From: Acidimicrobiales bacterium
GTDB lineage: Bacteria; Actinomycetota; Acidimicrobiia; Acidimicrobiales; DATDAH01
DNA length: 64,000 nt
NCBI GenBank assembly: GCA_016794585.1
Contig: JAEUJM010000029.1
Span: 86,274 to 150,273, forward strand
Direction of reading: 5' to 3'
Shown: positions 12,014 through 19,871 of the stretch, piece after piece
Layout of the letters: every line of letters starts with the position of its first letter
How positions within the stretch are numbered: position 1 is the stretch's first letter
Notes under the pieces: generated by a model
What the model saw: the letters and a program-made list of their open reading frames with translations, nothing else
What the model was told of the DNA's origin: nothing
The model's database searches: none
Translations under genes and position numbers: made by a program

Positions 12014-14296
12014 TCACCCGGAAGGGGTGACCGCTCGGGACGCATCGAGGAGGCCGAGGTCATGGGCGCGGTCCACCGCGGCGCTGCGCCCCGACACACC
12101 CAGCTTCCGGTAGATCGAGACCGCGTGGGTCTTGACCGTGTTGCGGGAGATGTAGAGGACCTCACCGATCTCCTCGAGCGACCGGTGGGTGGGGAGCTGC
12201 TCGAGCACGCGGGACTCGGCACCGGTGATGCCCAGCCGGTCCACCAGGGCGGCCTGCTGGCGACGGACGCGGAGCACGCCGCGGAGCCGGTCGACCCACT
12301 CCCAGAGGACGACGGCGTCGGGCTCATGGGCCAGGAGGGGCTCGGCCTCGTCGACCAATCGGGAGACCACCTCCAGATCGCCGAGCAGCAGCGCGGCCTC
12401 CGCGAGGATCAGGCGCGTGTGGCAGCGCGCGCGGGGGACGGCGTCTGGGTGTCGTTCGAGCACGTCGCGGGCCCGGGCGATCGCCTCGCGGGCACGATCG
12501 GGGGAACCGCGCCGTGCGCTCGCGTACGCCGCGATGGCGTGCACGTGCACGACGAGGGTGTACTCCTCGATCCCCTCGGCGCGGACCTCTTCGACCGACC
12601 GGGTGATGGCGGCCTGCCCTCCCCGGTCGTCCCCCTGGCCGAACCGCGCCCAGGCCAGGTGAGCGAGCGCCACTGCGTGCGCCGTGGTCTGTCCTCTGGT
12701 GGCGAACTCGGCGCCCGCGCACAGGCTCGGCGCGTCCACCGACGGATCGGCCAGCGGGCTCGCCACCGCTTCCATCAGCCGCGCCGTGCTCCACCAGGGG
12801 TTCTCGGTCGGGCCGGCGGCCTGGACGGTGCGAGCGGCGGCGACCACCGCCTTGACCCCGCCTCCGCCCTGGATCATGGCCAGCGCAGCCCGACCCACCA
12901 CGACGTCACGGTCCCCCGCGACCTCACCGTCGTCGACCGCGGTGTCGAGGTGGTCGAGCCAGAGCCCGGCGTCGCCGAACTGGCCACGAGCGACGCAGGC
13001 CCATCCGCGGGCGACGGCGAGGGCCGGACGGCGCCGCTCCTCCTCGGCGGGGAACAACGCCAACCACCGTTCGAGGGTCTCGATCCGCCCCGACTGCACG
13101 AGATCGGCGAGGTGACGGACCACCAGGGACGAGGCGAGATCCGTGTCACCCGCCGTCACGGCCTGGTGGACCGCCCCGTCCGCGTCCCCGTGCTCGGCCA
13201 ACCATCGCGCCGCCCGCTGCCGGAGCACCGCCGCTTCGTCCCCGGGCGCCTCGACGGGGAGCTCGGCGACCAGCAGGTCGGCGAACAGGGGGTGGTAGCG
13301 ATAGGCGTCGGGGTCGTCGTCGAGTGCGACCACGAAGAGGTTGTCGGACTCGGCGAGCGCCCGGAGCACCACCCCGCTGTCGGTCCGTTGGAGCACGGCG
13401 TCGCACAGCCCGCTGGAGAGCCGCGGCAGGATCGAGGTCCGCACGAGGAACGAGCGGAGCCCGGGGTCGAGGCCCCGAAGGAGCTCCTCGTGGAAGTAGG
13501 TGCCCAGATCGCCGCCGGCAGTGGGCAGACGGGTCACCACCTGATCAGGCGCCGCCGCGCCCTTCAGCGCGAGCACCGAGAGGTACAGCCCGGCGGGCCA
13601 CCCCTCGGTGCGGGCGAGGATCTGATCGAGCGCCTCGGTGCTCAGCCCGGGCACGGCCCGCTCCAGCACCGCCCGGCTCTCGCGCTCGGTGAAGGCCAGA
13701 TCCTCGCGTCGCAGCACCATGGCGTCCTCGTTGACGACGTGGCGGGTCAGGCGCATCGGCGGCAGCGAGCGGCCCACCAGGGCCAGGGTCGAGCCGTCCG
13801 GCAGAACGCCCACGAGCCACTCGAGCAGCTCGCCCACGGCGGGGCTCGTGAGGACATGCACATCGTCGAGCACCAGGACGAACGGCTGCGCGAAGACCGC
13901 GAGCGAGGCCGCGAGGCGGGGGAGCACGACCTCGGCGCTGCGCAGTCGATCGACGGCGAGGAGCGCCTCGACCTCGGGCAGGGGCTCGATGCCGTCGAGC
14001 GCCCGTACGAGGTGTCGCAGGAGCCACACGGGATCGTTGTCGGCCCGATCGACGGTCAGCCACGCGCTGGCCCGACCGTCGACCTCGATCCACTGGCGGA
14101 CGGTGGTGGTCTTGCCGTAACCGGCCGCCGCTCGCACGGCCACGACGGGGACGTGTGCAGCACACAACGCGTCCACGAGGACCGCTCGCGGGTGCTCGTC
14201 GTCGCGCAGGCGCGGCGCCAGGAGCTTCGCTGCGACCACCATGGCCGGTGCCGAGGCGGCGGACGGAGGGGTCGCGGTGGAACCGGGGGGTGACAC
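12014..14296 (-). CDS. MalT-like LuxR-family ATPase transcriptional regulator
   Basis: 760 aa STAND-type regulator. It has an N-terminal NTPase with Walker A AAAGYGKTTT (about residue 60), a Walker B-like strand FVLVLDDVHVL, a winged-helix/arm region containing EGWPAGLYLSVLALKG, a middle of helical TPR-like repeats rich in Ala and Arg, and a C-terminal LuxR HTH (GAESRVLEQLPTH then ISRNTVKTHAVSIYRKLGV). Such proteins are activated by an inducer plus ATP and switch on adjacent operons. GTG 14296 is used; an in-frame GTG at 14320 is possible. It is upstream of and codirectional with the DUF6325, small-protein and sulfatase genes, which makes those the obvious candidate targets; that link is an inference. 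Confidence 0.92.
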   Translation of the reverse strand: MSPPGSTATPPSAASAPAMVVAAKLLAPRLRDDEHPRAVLVDALCAAHVPVVAVRAAAGYGKTTTVRQWIEVDGRASAWLTVDRADNDPVWLLRHLVRALDGIEPLPEVEALLAVDRLRSAEVVLPRLAASLAVFAQPFVLVLDDVHVLTSPAVGELLEWLVGVLPDGSTLALVGRSLPPMRLTRHVVNEDAMVLRREDLAFTERESRAVLERAVPGLSTEALDQILARTEGWPAGLYLSVLALKGAAAPDQVVTRLPTAGGDLGTYFHEELLRGLDPGLRSFLVRTSILPRLSSGLCDAVLQRTDSGVVLRALAESDNLFVVALDDDPDAYRYHPLFADLLVAELPVEAPGDEAAVLRQRAARWLAEHGDADGAVHQAVTAGDTDLASSLVVRHLADLVQSGRIETLERWLALFPAEEERRRPALAVARGWACVARGQFGDAGLWLDHLDTAVDDGEVAGDRDVVVGRAALAMIQGGGGVKAVVAAARTVQAAGPTENPWWSTARLMEAVASPLADPSVDAPSLCAGAEFATRGQTTAHAVALAHLAWARFGQGDDRGGQAAITRSVEEVRAEGIEEYTLVVHVHAIAAYASARRGSPDRAREAIARARDVLERHPDAVPRARCHTRLILAEAALLLGDLEVVSRLVDEAEPLLAHEPDAVVLWEWVDRLRGVLRVRRQQAALVDRLGITGAESRVLEQLPTHRSLEEIGEVLYISRNTVKTHAVSIYRKLGVSGRSAAVDRAHDLGLLDASRAVTPSG

Positions 14297-14485
14297 GGCT
14301 CTCAGTATGGAGGGGCACACCCCTCGGCGCAGGGTCGAGCACCCCGCCCTCGAGGGGAGGCCGGCCGCGACGCCACCGGCAGGTCATCGGCCGGTCGCCC
14401 GAGTGTGGTCAGGAGGTCATCGACACGTCCGGTCCGCGCCCGGTCGCTCCCGTCAGCGACGAGTCCTCCGTGGTTGAATTGCGCC

Positions 14486-15718
14486 ATGCCGGCGCCCGAT
14501 CGCATCCGTGACCTGGACACGCGGCGGGCGTGGGCCCGCGCCCGAGCGCCGCTGTGGTTCGTGCTCGGGACGATGATGATCGCCCTCTTCAACGCCTCGC
14601 TCGTACTGTTGGCGCTCGCCGCCGCCGCCCGCTTCTGGTCCTGGGCCTCGGGCGACGGCTTCCGGGACTCACCCCTGTGGGAGTACCTCGGACCCGGCGC
14701 TGCGCTGATGGTGGTCGGCGCCTTCGCCCTCTCCCTCGCCTACCTCATCGTGCACGTCGTCGCCTCGGCACCCAAGAAGGTGCTGTCGGACGTGGGCGCC
14801 TCGCGCCTCAACCGGGGCATCCTCACCCAGGTCGACAACGTGCTCGACGGCCTGACCATCGGCCTCGGGCAGCCCGAGCCTCCCGAGCTCTGGCTCATCG
14901 ACGACGCCGCACCGAACGCGCTCTCGCTGCGGAGCCGCAAGCGGAAGGTCCTGGCCATCACCAGTGGGCTGACGACGTTCCCGCGCGACGAGCTCGAGGC
15001 GGTCTGCGCCCACGAGATGGCTCACCTGCACGCCTCTGACGCGCAGTGGGTGACCGCCGCCGGCTCATCCGTGCAGCGGGCCCGGCGGTACGCCAAGACC
15101 GTGCTCGCCGGCGGCACCATGCTCGTCGTCTTCCAGCTGTGGCTGGCCGACAAGGCGGGCTTCCTCCTCTCCCCCTTCCTCTTCGCGCTGGTCCTGACCG
15201 CGCTCGGCGCCATAGCCGCGTTCGCGCTCGGCCACATGAGCCGCAAGATCCGCAGCGACGCGGACGACGTCGCCGACGTCGTCGCGGTGCACCTGTGCAA
15301 GAACCCCATCGGCCTCGGTCGGGCGCTCGACCGCATCGGCGCCGACCACCGCCGCGTCACCCACAACTCCTGGCGCAGCGAGCTGCTCTGGTTCGAGACC
15401 ACCGAGGAGGAGGCCACCGTCGAAGGGGCGGCTCGCGGCGGGAGAGAGATCGACCGCCGGGCCATCGCCGCCTACGCCACCGCCAACGAGGCCCGTCCCG
15501 CCGAGGCGGCGGCGGCGATCGCCGCCGCCACCACGGCCGCGGCGGCGGCGCTGGCCGCCCCGGCGATGGCGGTCACCGACGGCCGCGAGCCCGGGTTCGC
15601 GCCCGTCACGGTCGTGCACCCATCCGACGTCGCCCCTCCTCCTCCTCCACCACCGCCCCCTCCTCCGCCGCCGCCACCGGCCCCGGGCTCCCCCCCGCCG
15701 GGGTCCACCGCGTTCTGA
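14486..15718 (+). CDS. M48-family membrane metalloprotease with polyproline tail
   Basis: 410 aa HtpX/Ste24-like zinc protease. Two membrane spans lie near residues 23-50 and 68-95, the zinc motif HEMAH is at 176-180, and a further hydrophobic pair follows. The zone that normally carries the third zinc ligand (S-R-x-R-E-x-x-A-D) reads SRKIRSDADDVAD, so the Glu appears to be replaced by Asp. The C-terminal 100 residues are an Ala-rich helix followed by a run of 15 prolines and a short Pro/Gly tail, which is not part of the catalytic family. Role by family: membrane-protein quality control. The gene is divergent from the MalT-like regulator across a 189-bp gap. Confidence 0.85.
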   Translation: MPAPDRIRDLDTRRAWARARAPLWFVLGTMMIALFNASLVLLALAAAARFWSWASGDGFRDSPLWEYLGPGAALMVVGAFALSLAYLIVHVVASAPKKVLSDVGASRLNRGILTQVDNVLDGLTIGLGQPEPPELWLIDDAAPNALSLRSRKRKVLAITSGLTTFPRDELEAVCAHEMAHLHASDAQWVTAAGSSVQRARRYAKTVLAGGTMLVVFQLWLADKAGFLLSPFLFALVLTALGAIAAFALGHMSRKIRSDADDVADVVAVHLCKNPIGLGRALDRIGADHRRVTHNSWRSELLWFETTEEEATVEGAARGGREIDRRAIAAYATANEARPAEAAAAIAAATTAAAAALAAPAMAVTDGREPGFAPVTVVHPSDVAPPPPPPPPPPPPPPPAPGSPPPGSTAF

Positions 15719-15930
15719 GTCCTCGCGGCCGCTGACCTCACCGGTCGGCGGTCGGCGGTCCGCACCGCGTCCGCCGTCGCGTGCGGGGGCACCCACGGGA
15801 CCGAGGCGGACTGAGGACGTACCTTGGTGGCGAGAGATCAGTGCGGGGGCGGCGTACCGAGCTCCGGTTCTAGACGTTCCGGCGCGGGGGTAGACGCTTG
15901 GTTGCAGATCCCACTGACAGGCGAGGCGAC

Positions 15931-16554
15931 ATGACCCCCACCGCTACAGCAACGCGTCCTGACCACGTCGAGAACGGCCGACCGGTCGGCCGGGCAGAGG
16001 TCATGGAAGCGGTCAGCGCCGCGGCCACCGACCTGTTCGCCGAGCGCGGGCCCGACGCCGTGACCGTCCGGGAGGTGGCCGATCGCGCCGGCGTGAACCA
16101 CGCCCTCATCCATCGCCACTTCGGCACCAAGGAGGAGTTGCTGCGGGTGGTGCTGTCGGGGGCCATCGAGCGGATGGCCTCGGTCGCCCAGCACACGACC
16201 AACACCGGCGAGGACATCCGCGAGGTCGTCGGCGCCATGCAGCGCGAGGAGCCGGCCATCCGGCTCCTCGGATGGGCCATCCTCGCCGGCTACCCCATCG
16301 AGCAGATCTGGCCCGAGTACCCCGCCTTCCAGAAGGTGCAGACCGTGCTGAGTGACGAACAGGAGCGTTCGGGCGGCCGAGGTGACCGTGAGGACCCCCG
16401 GGTGGTCGTGGCCACGGGCACGGCCCTGTTGTTCGGATGGATCCTCTTCCGCCCCTTCCTGGAGCGCGCCGCCCGACTTTCGGAGATCCCCGATCTGGAC
16501 GACGGAGAGGTGCTCTTCACCGCGGCGCAACAGCTGCTCGACCGGGCGCGCTAG
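15931..16554 (+). CDS. TetR-family transcriptional regulator
   Basis: 207 aa. The N-terminal HTH covers about residues 25-72: AATDLFAERGPDAVTVREVA, then a recognition segment RAGVNHALIHRHFGTKEEL. The C-terminal ligand domain is divergent, as usual. The ATG at 15931 gives a normal-length protein; an in-frame TTG at 15898 would add 11 residues. It sits 39 bp upstream of a 14-span drug exporter on the same strand and most likely represses that operon and itself. No clean palindromic operator was found in the 212-bp upstream gap. Confidence 0.9.
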   Translation: MTPTATATRPDHVENGRPVGRAEVMEAVSAAATDLFAERGPDAVTVREVADRAGVNHALIHRHFGTKEELLRVVLSGAIERMASVAQHTTNTGEDIREVVGAMQREEPAIRLLGWAILAGYPIEQIWPEYPAFQKVQTVLSDEQERSGGRGDREDPRVVVATGTALLFGWILFRPFLERAARLSEIPDLDDGEVLFTAAQQLLDRAR

Positions 16555-16593
16555 ACCCCACCGGGCCACCGGCCGACGGTTTACGGTTGGGCG

Positions 16594-18276
16594 GTGACCG
16601 ACACCGGAGACATCGACCCGCGCTCGGGTGTCGACGCGGGCAAGGCCTCGCGCGCCGTGCTCATCACCTTGGCCACGGCGCAGTTCGTCATGGTCCTCGA
16701 CCAGGCCGTGATGAACGTCTCCATCAGCCAGCTGGTGGCGGACTTCGACACCGAGGTCACCACCATCCAGGGCGTCATCACCCTCTACAGCCTCGTCATG
16801 GCCGCGCTCATGATCACGGGCGGCAAGTTGGGCGACAAGTGGGGCCGCAAGCGGGCGTTCCGCATCGGGCTGATCATCTACGCCTGCGGATCGGCGCTCA
16901 CTGCGGTGTCGTGGTCGGTCGGCACACTGGCGCTCGGTTGGTCCGTGCTCGAGGGGATCGGCGCTGCGCTGGTGATGCCGGCGCTCGCCGCCCTGGTCGC
17001 GGGCAACTTCGAGGGCAAGGCCAGGGCCGGGGCCTACGCCGTCCTCGGAGGGGTCGGCGGCGCCGGCATCGCGGTCGGGCCCATCCTCGGCGGCTGGGTC
17101 ACCACCAACCTCACCTGGCGACTCGTCTTCGCCGGAGAGGTCGTGCTCGTCCTGTTCATCCTCTTCATGCTCCGCTCGATGGCGGACGCTCCGCGCCAGG
17201 GCAAGGCCCCGCAGCTCGACTGGGTCGGCTCGGTCCTCTCCGCCTCGGGCCTCGCCCTCATCGTCGTCGGTGCCCTCCAGTCCAGCACCTGGGGGTGGGT
17301 CCAGCCCCGCAACGCTCCGATCGAGCCGCTCGGCTACTCCCCCACGCTCTTCGTGATCGCCCTCGGCGGCGGCGTCCTCTACGCGTTCACCCGCTGGCAG
17401 CGTCGCCGCGAGCGCGTCGGCCGTGACCCGCTCGTCCGCCTCGACCGCCTGCGCATCCCACCCCTGCGTTCCGGGCTCGTCATGTTCCTCGCCCAGAACA
17501 CGGTCCTCCTGGGGATCTTCTTCATCATGCCGTTGTACCTGCAGATCGTGCAGGGCTACGACGCCTTCGAGACGGGCCTGCGCATGCTGCCCGTGTCGGT
17601 GACGATGTTCGTCACCGCGCTGATCGGCCCGAAGCTCGCCGGCCGCGCCGGCCCCCGCCTGGTGGTCCGTGTCGGCCTCGCCGTCATCGTGTTGTCCTGC
17701 GCCAGCCTCCTCTCGGTGCTCGATCCCGAGATCGACACGCTGTCGTTCCTCATCACCATGGGCGTGCTGGGCATCGGGATGGGCCTGATCGTGTCGCAAC
17801 TGGGCAACGTGGTGCAGTCGTCGGTCGGCGAGGAGGGTCGCAGCGAGGCCGGTGGGCTCCAGAACACCGCGCTCCAACTCGGCGCGGCCCTCGGCACCGC
17901 CCTCATCGGTGCCGTGGTCATCGGCGGTCTCGCCAGCAGCGTGTCCAGCAAGATCGAGGACAACCCCCAGGTGAGCGCGGCGACGCAGGAACAGGTCGGC
18001 ATCTCGCTGGAAGCAGGGGTGTCCTTCGTGTCCATCGACCAGGCCGCAGCCGGCATCGACGCCGCCGGCATCCCGCCGACCGAGGGCGACGCGCTGCTCC
18101 AGGCGTACAGCGAGGCTCAGCTCGAGGCGCTGAAGGCCGGCGTCCTGCTGGCGGGCGGGATCACCCTCCTGTCCTTCCTCGGCACGACCCACCTCCCCGG
18201 GCGAGAGGGCGAGGACGACGGCGGTGACGAGGACGTCGGGCTCGTACCCGGCGGCCCCACGCCCGCGGTCACCTGA
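16594..18276 (+). CDS. MFS multidrug exporter, DHA2 (EmrB/QacA) type
   Basis: 560 aa with 14 predicted spans. The first repeat has VMVLDQAVMNVSISQLVADF (motif D1-like) and GGKLGDKWGRKRAF (motif A), and the fifth span carries the antiporter motif C-like segment GGVGGAGIAVGPILGG. A large loop between the last two spans (about 450-520) contains many acidic residues. It probably exports hydrophobic drugs or lipids in exchange for protons. It starts at GTG 16594 and is linked to the upstream TetR gene. The substrate cannot be read from the sequence. Confidence 0.9.
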   Translation: MTDTGDIDPRSGVDAGKASRAVLITLATAQFVMVLDQAVMNVSISQLVADFDTEVTTIQGVITLYSLVMAALMITGGKLGDKWGRKRAFRIGLIIYACGSALTAVSWSVGTLALGWSVLEGIGAALVMPALAALVAGNFEGKARAGAYAVLGGVGGAGIAVGPILGGWVTTNLTWRLVFAGEVVLVLFILFMLRSMADAPRQGKAPQLDWVGSVLSASGLALIVVGALQSSTWGWVQPRNAPIEPLGYSPTLFVIALGGGVLYAFTRWQRRRERVGRDPLVRLDRLRIPPLRSGLVMFLAQNTVLLGIFFIMPLYLQIVQGYDAFETGLRMLPVSVTMFVTALIGPKLAGRAGPRLVVRVGLAVIVLSCASLLSVLDPEIDTLSFLITMGVLGIGMGLIVSQLGNVVQSSVGEEGRSEAGGLQNTALQLGAALGTALIGAVVIGGLASSVSSKIEDNPQVSAATQEQVGISLEAGVSFVSIDQAAAGIDAAGIPPTEGDALLQAYSEAQLEALKAGVLLAGGITLLSFLGTTHLPGREGEDDGGDEDVGLVPGGPTPAVT

Positions 18277-18326
18277 CCGGCGACGTGCCCGGCTCACCGG
18301 TGGAGCGAAGGGGGTAGGGGCACACG

Positions 18327-18794
18327 GTGCCCGGAGGTCGGCTGACGCAGCGGCGCCGCTGGGCGCTCGCCACGGTCGCGGTGGTCGCCACCCTCGTCGT
18401 GCCGGTGGCGCTCGACCACGACAGCTTCCCGCTGTCGACCTACCCGATGTACTCGCAGGCCCGATCCGACCGGGTGACCCTCCCCACGGCGTTGGGGATC
18501 TCCGACGACGGGGCGGCCGCCCGCCTGTCCCTCGACCTCATCGGCGCCAGCGACGACCCCCTCGTCGTCGCCGGCGAGCTGCGGGAGGCCATCGCGAGGG
18601 GCACGGTCGACGAGCGCTGCCACGAGATCGCCCGCCGAGTGGGCACCGAGGGGGCCGCCAACCCGACAGGGGAACGGATCGTGGCGGTAGAGATCGTGCT
18701 GGAGCACCACGACGTGGTCGACCAGGCCATGGGCGACCCCCCGCCCCTCCGACGGGAGCCCCTCGCCCGCTGCGAGGTGCCCGGGCCGACATGA
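18327..18794 (+). CDS. Hypothetical protein paired with HTTM-like membrane protein
   Basis: 155 aa. One N-terminal membrane anchor (about residues 11-30) is followed by HDSFPLSTYPMYSQARSD and a soluble, probably external domain. The P-x-S-x-Y-P-M-Y/F phrase is common in small proteins encoded beside HTTM/gamma-carboxylase-like membrane proteins, as here. The GTG start at 18327 has a GTAGGGG ribosome binding site, and the stop overlaps the next start as ATGA. Function unknown; it likely acts together with the downstream product. Confidence 0.7.
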   Translation: MPGGRLTQRRRWALATVAVVATLVVPVALDHDSFPLSTYPMYSQARSDRVTLPTALGISDDGAAARLSLDLIGASDDPLVVAGELREAIARGTVDERCHEIARRVGTEGAANPTGERIVAVEIVLEHHDVVDQAMGDPPPLRREPLARCEVPGPT

Positions 18795-19699
18795 CGACCG
18801 TGTGGGCCCTCCATGCCGACGCCCCACCGCAGCGCCTGGCCGCGGTACGGCTCCTGACGGGCGCGTTCGCGGTCGGCTACCTCGCCGTGCGCTCCCCCGC
18901 CTACCTGTCGCTCCGGGGGCGCAGCTCCGGCGGCTTCGAGGGCGTCGGCGTCCTGGCCTGGATGGGGAGCCCGGTCGCCGACCCGGTGGTGGCGGCGGCC
19001 CTGGGGCTCGCCCTCGTGTCGGGCACCGCCTTCACCGCCGGCGCGTGGTTCCGGGGCACCGGGCCGGCCTTCGCCCTCACGGTCCTGCTGCTGGCCACCT
19101 ACCGGTCCTCGTGGGGACAGCTCCTGCACTTCGAGAACCTGCTCGTGCTGCACCTGCTGGTCCTCGGGGTGGCGGCATCCGCCGATGCCTGGTCGTTCGA
19201 CGCCCGCCGGCGGTCGAGCCCGAGGCGGGACCGCGCCTACGGCCCGCCGCTCGTGCTGCTGTGCGTGATCGTGGCCGTGACGTACGCGATCGCCGGCCTG
19301 GCCAAGCTGCGCTACGGCGGCGTGGACTGGATCAGCGGCGACACCCTCCGGAACCACATCGCCTACTCGGCCACCCGCCTCAAGGTGCTCGGCGGTTCCC
19401 CGTCGCCCCTCGCTCCCCTCGCCGTGCGCCACCCGGGGGCGCTCGGCCCGATGGCGGCGGCCTCGGTGCTGATCGAGCTCGCCGCCCCGATCGCGCTGCT
19501 GGGCGGCTGGTGGCGCAACACCTGGGTCGCGGCGGCGTGGGTGATGCACGCCGCCATCGCGGCCCTCATGCTCGTGGTGTTCCCCTACCCGCTGTTCCTG
19601 GTGGCCTTCGCACCGTTCTTCGCTCTGGAACGGGCGGCGGCGTGGGCGCTCGCGACTCGAAGACGTTCAGCTGAACGCCCCACCGGCCCTTCGTCCTAG
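18791..19699 (+). CDS. HTTM-domain-like integral membrane protein
   Basis: 302 aa with about eight spans. The central HFENLLVLHLLVLGVAASAD segment and the following ADAWS, and the later AGLAKLRYGG with a membrane-edge aromatic cluster, are typical of bacterial HTTM (vitamin K gamma-carboxylase-like membrane domain) proteins. Most bacterial members lack the carboxylase lumenal domain, and so does this one; their reaction is unknown. It is translationally coupled (ATGA) to the preceding anchored protein. Its 3' end contains the palindrome at 19664-19677 that may serve the next operon. Confidence 0.7.
   Translation: MTTVWALHADAPPQRLAAVRLLTGAFAVGYLAVRSPAYLSLRGRSSGGFEGVGVLAWMGSPVADPVVAAALGLALVSGTAFTAGAWFRGTGPAFALTVLLLATYRSSWGQLLHFENLLVLHLLVLGVAASADAWSFDARRRSSPRRDRAYGPPLVLLCVIVAVTYAIAGLAKLRYGGVDWISGDTLRNHIAYSATRLKVLGGSPSPLAPLAVRHPGALGPMAAASVLIELAAPIALLGGWWRNTWVAAAWVMHAAIAALMLVVFPYPLFLVAFAPFFALERAAAWALATRRRSAERPTGPSS
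19664..19677. promoter_or_regulatory. Perfect 14-bp palindrome upstream of the OLD operon
   Basis: CGTTCAGCTGAACG is perfectly self-complementary. It lies inside the end of the HTTM-like gene, 69 bp before the start of the 41-codon ORF. A -10-like TAGCAT occurs at 19697-19702, which would place the palindrome over or just upstream of the -35 region. No good -35 hexamer is visible. The position fits a repressor operator for the nuclease operon; this is an inference. Confidence 0.4.
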
Positions 19700-19745
19700 C
19701 ATCGGCGTCCTGCTGATCGAGGCAGGCGACGACAGGGAGCATGAC

Positions 19746-19871
19746 GTGGCGAATGCCAGCTGCGGAACGGGACGCCACGAGCTGAGCGCACGGCAGCGGG
19801 AGAAGACGATCGAGTCGGAGGTCATGCGCACCACCTACGAAGCGCTCCGTGAGCGGGAGGCCGAGGCGTGA
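19746..19871 (+). CDS. 41-aa small protein overlapping the OLD nuclease gene
   Basis: A short ORF that starts at GTG 19746 and stops at TGA 19869-19871. AGGGAG at 19734-19739 gives an ideal 6-nt spacing to the GTG. The stop overlaps the nuclease start as GTGA, the standard sign of translational coupling. The product starts VANASCGTGRHELSARQREK and continues as a charged, probably helical segment ending in EREAEA; one Cys is at position 6. No known family recognised. It may be a leader that sets nuclease translation or a small partner or inhibitor of it. A competing ATG at 19741 gives only 14 codons and sits too close to the ribosome binding site. Confidence 0.6.
   Translation: MANASCGTGRHELSARQREKTIESEVMRTTYEALREREAEA

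Noticed and set aside
14311..14324. Dyad AGGGG-CACA-CCCCT before the MalT-like gene
   Set aside because: Short arms of pure G/C type are frequent by chance in this sequence; the position within the uncertain start region gives no extra support.
15871..15896. Direct repeat TAGACG at 15871 and 15891 upstream of the TetR gene
   Set aside because: Only six matching bases, 20 bp apart, not palindromic as TetR operators are; could be chance.
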